Shown here: positions 62,143 through 64,000 of the stretch, in pieces
Numbering within the stretch: the first letter of the stretch is position 1
Layout: each line of letters starts with the position of its first letter
Origin: Limanda limanda
Taxonomy: Eukaryota > Chordata > Actinopteri > Pleuronectiformes > Pleuronectidae
Direction: 5' to 3'
Assembly: GCF_963576545.1 (NCBI RefSeq)
Contig: NC_083655.1
Span: 15,764,940-15,828,939, forward strand
DNA length: 64,000 nt
Notes under the pieces: model-generated
Told to the model about the DNA's origin: nothing
Seen by the model: the letters and a program-made list of their open reading frames with translations, nothing else
Database searches by the model: none
Made by a program: the position numbers and the translations under genes

Positions 62143-62328
62143 ATGCTATACCTCTGACATCTGTGTGTGTGTGTTGCCTCTGGCCCCCAGCATCACCATA
62201 GTCAGGGCTGAGGAGATGCTAAATGGAGAGTAAAAGACATTTGCTGCCTTGTCGTTGTCACTCAGCTTCTTGAACAGATCCAGACAGAAGCTGGTGTTGG
62301 CCTTGGACAGAGCGGCTGATGATGCCAT
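57185..62328 (-). CDS. serpinb1l: Clade B serpin copy C (SERPINB1/SERPINB6-like)
   Basis: Exons 62152-62328, 60333-60473, 59992-60109, 59163-59305, 58205-58282, 57846-57935, 57581-57761 and 57185-57417 sum to 1161 nt (386 residues), all open and in phase. The serpin core is the same as copy A ([55 protein letters not shown]). The reactive loop differs strongly: hinge [13 protein letters not shown] and loop [15 protein letters not shown], one residue longer than copy A. P1 is Tyr348 counting from the hinge, or Gly counting back from the conserved RF. Glu to Ala at P16 and Gly at P11 may weaken loop insertion, so inhibitory activity is uncertain. Confidence 0.9.
57581..57761 (-). CDS. serpinb1l: Serpin C coding exon 7
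   Basis: [20 protein letters not shown] to [11 protein letters not shown]. Its middle ([10 protein letters not shown]) is more basic than in copy A ([10 protein letters not shown]). Confidence 0.92.
57846..57935 (-). CDS. serpinb1l: Serpin C coding exon 6
   Basis: 30 codons, [20 protein letters not shown] to STTGLEK. Confidence 0.92.
58205..58282 (-). CDS. serpinb1l: Serpin C coding exon 5
   Basis: 26 codons, [20 protein letters not shown] to SKVNCQ. Confidence 0.92.
58512..58612. repeat. tRNA/SINE-like repeat in serpin C intron
   Basis: Same block as 49480-49575, including GATGAACCGCTCTACCTCCT. Confidence 0.5.
58613..59156 (+). mobile_element. Dead reverse transcriptase fragment in serpin C intron 4
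   Basis: Shows [16 protein letters not shown], then [14 protein letters not shown] and a YADD-like region with stops. It is collinear with the fragments in A and B. Confidence 0.8.
59163..59305 (-). CDS. serpinb1l: Serpin C coding exon 4
   Basis: [20 protein letters not shown] to [17 protein letters not shown], phase 0 end. Confidence 0.92.
59992..60109 (-). CDS. serpinb1l: Serpin C coding exon 3
   Basis: [20 protein letters not shown] to [10 protein letters not shown], the same length as in copy A. Confidence 0.92.
60333..60473 (-). CDS. serpinb1l: Serpin C coding exon 2
   Basis: 47 codons, [20 protein letters not shown] to [10 protein letters not shown]; intact, unlike copy B. Confidence 0.92.
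61078..61965 (+). mobile_element. Non-LTR retrotransposon 3' part in serpin C intron 1
   Basis: Matches 52060-53050, including [20 protein letters not shown]. It lacks the last 3' bases present in copy B and an internal part of about 100 bp. Confidence 0.8.
62011..62138 (+). repeat. Compound TG microsatellite with a duplicated exon-end motif
   Basis: Two TG tracts flank GCATGCTATATATCTGACATC (62068-62088), a near copy of the exon donor region at 62141-62161. This is consistent with slippage or unequal exchange across the exon end. Confidence 0.85.
62152..62328 (-). CDS. serpinb1l: Serpin C coding exon 1
   Basis: 59 codons from the ATG to [12 protein letters not shown]. The donor GTATAG is weaker than GTACAG in A. 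A partial second copy of the exon end lies about 85 bp away in the intron. Confidence 0.92.
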
Positions 62329-62519
62329 CGTGTCTACAAAGAAAGCAGAGCATTAATTATTACATGACTCAATTTAAATCAGGCTTTTATCTCTTTATCT
62401 TGCGTTATCTTATATTTTAGTTTAGATGTATTATTTCTACTTCTTGGGATTATAATCTTTTTAAAAATCATGTAAAGCACCTTGTAATAGAGCTGTTGTT
62501 AGTGAGATTATTATTAAAG

Positions 62520-62999
62520 TGAAGTATATTCTGGTCGGCCGAGAGGTTGATGAGGTTGTCGAAGTTTGATGATGAAGGAAAGGAACGCGGACCCAGTACT
62601 TCAAGTACAATAATGTTTATTACACAAAGTAGTACTGGTCAGGACGAGCTCTAGAGACTCGGAGAAATCACACAGCCAAACGGTGAAAGTCTGTCTTCTC
62701 CCTGCAGGGCAAGAAGTTTTATCGGTGGGAGGCTGGACCCCAAACCTGGAGATAACATGACATCACACAACAGGGCTTCAGCCCAAATAAGGGCATGTTT
62801 AGTTTCTTGTAGTGTAAGACGTCTTCATTGTACAGGTCAAAAGTATTCTCTGGGGGAGAGAGTTAACGCATACATTCCATACCATCTGGGAGAGTGTTTA
62901 AAGAGTGTGAGAATTTGGGAATCAACACACCGAAGATGAAAACATGTCATCCTGGTTTATGACCATGTTAAAAAGAGTTATTAGCTAAAATACACGACA
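62520..62999 (-). mobile_element. Solo LTR in serpin C intron 1
   Basis: 480 bp starting TGAAG and ending ACGACA, with TG...CA ends, flanked by AAAG at 62516-62519 and 63000-63003. Removing the insert and one AAAG restores exactly the copy A sequence. A - strand AATAAA lies near 62616. No internal retroviral-type genes are present. The element family is not identified. Confidence 0.82.
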
Positions 63000-63359
63000 A
63001 AAGTAAAGTGGTGATTGTTGCCACTAGTTTATTAGGATTCTATTGAAAGTGAAAGTGTCTTTGGCGACATGATTGTAAGTTGATCAGCAGACTAAAACTA
63101 AATATACATACAACACATTTTGTAAGTATTAAATATACAGACTTTATAATGGAGTATGCTGGAAATAAAACTGTTAATATCGCAATGAAAACGATTTTAT
63201 GTTAAATAACACCAATTATTACATATAACACCATTTGTATAAACTATATTCTGCCCATGACGCCAGACCGTTAATGGACCTGTTTCTAACATGATGCATT
63301 TAAAACCAGTTCGACCAGAAATCATGTGTCTACAAAATAACATCGTAGTCTCTACTTAC

Positions 63360-63430
63360 ATTCAAACAGCTTCCTTCAGGAGTCTGTCAGGACGAAGATG
63401 GAGGTTCTGCTCAGCTGACACACCCCGAAA
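63360..63430 (-). other. Serpin copy C non-coding first exon
   Basis: Conserved donor GTAAGT at 63359 and neighbouring sequence as in A and B. The outer limit is approximate. Confidence 0.55.
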
Positions 63431-63624
63431 ACACAGAGCTACTTCCACGTTCTCGCATGTCCCTGTGGAAGTCGAAAGGAGCGTTCCTTCGCTTTTTCCT
63501 AAAACACAAATACAACACATCTAACTCGATTTGTAAAATGTTATGCTGTTGCATTGTTTTCAAATGTTCGTTATTCTCTGCTCCTAAATAATATATTAAA
63601 ACAACAACCTTCAGTCCGGAGCAA

Positions 63625-63846
63625 AAATGCCCACGATGCTGCCAGCAGCAGGATGAGCTGAGGGAGAAACGCAGCCAGGCCAAGCCACTGGCTCCACCTG
63701 CTGTCTGCTCAGACACAAGACAGAAGAAACAGACCAGTCTTAGAAAGCTGCATTACAAACACACATTTTGGAAAGCTTTGTAAACTGTGAACTTTTAATC
63801 CAGTCATCCTAATTGTATGAATGTATTTTGTGCAGAGGCATACATC
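63625..63846 (-). pseudogene. pigm exon 6/intron 5 fragment in the serpin array, copy 2
   Basis: Matches 28992-29206 and 54382-54606 and lacks the 9 bp duplication of copy 1. Sequence to the window end follows 54600 onward with a deletion near a perfect hairpin at 63871-63900. Confidence 0.9.
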
Positions 63847-64000
63847 TTCCGCATATATATATATATATTTATTTAAATTTGCATTTTTGCAAATTTAAAT
63901 ACCTATATTTACATACATATACAACATGAACTAATACTTTATGACCTGAACTGTTTAATGGTCTGAACTGTTTATGACCTGAAAACTGTAAGACCCATTT

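Overview
The window looks like a teleost (ray-finned fish) nuclear genome, probably a percomorph. Genes are split by short to medium GT-AG introns, long TG/CA microsatellites are frequent, and several typical teleost interspersed repeats occur (hAT termini, non-LTR reverse transcriptase fragments, TTAGG-rich microsatellite-flanking elements). I did not determine the species. No prokaryotic features, CRISPR arrays, rRNA or tRNA genes were seen.

Region 1 (1 to about 20.3 kb, + strand) holds the 3' six coding exons of the aryl hydrocarbon receptor repressor gene (ahrr). They cover the end of the bHLH/PAS linker, the PAS-A domain, and a long last exon with three SUMO-consensus sites. The first exons and the bHLH domain were not found and probably lie upstream of base 1. 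The introns are rich in AHR-response cores (TNGCGTG), in two clusters. A long AT-rich 3' UTR probably ends near 20.3 kb.

Region 2 (20.3 to 28.2 kb) is gene-free between two convergent genes. Region 3 (28.2 to 32.1 kb, - strand) is a complete eight-exon pigm, the catalytic subunit of GPI mannosyltransferase I (411 aa). All its splice junctions keep the reading frame.

Region 4 (about 33.4 to 64 kb, - strand) is a tandem array of clade B serpin genes (SERPINB1/SERPINB6-like). Copy A (385 aa) and copy C (386 aa) are open across all eight coding exons. Copy B lies between them and is a pseudogene, with a +1 frameshift and an in-frame stop ahead of the reactive centre. A fourth copy survives only as a decayed last exon and 3' UTR at 43.2-43.65 kb. 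The reactive centre loop is the most divergent part of the copies. The repeat units also carry dead retrotransposon pieces, which date the duplications: B and C share a non-LTR insertion and an attached piece of pigm (intron 5/exon 6) that A lacks, so B and C are sister copies. Copy C alone carries a 480 bp solo LTR in intron 1.

The three gene families have no obvious shared pathway. The main biological signals are AHR feedback regulation in ahrr and birth, death and reactive-loop diversification in the serpin array. I found no convincing undescribed system; the serpin/pigm composite duplication is the most unusual structure.
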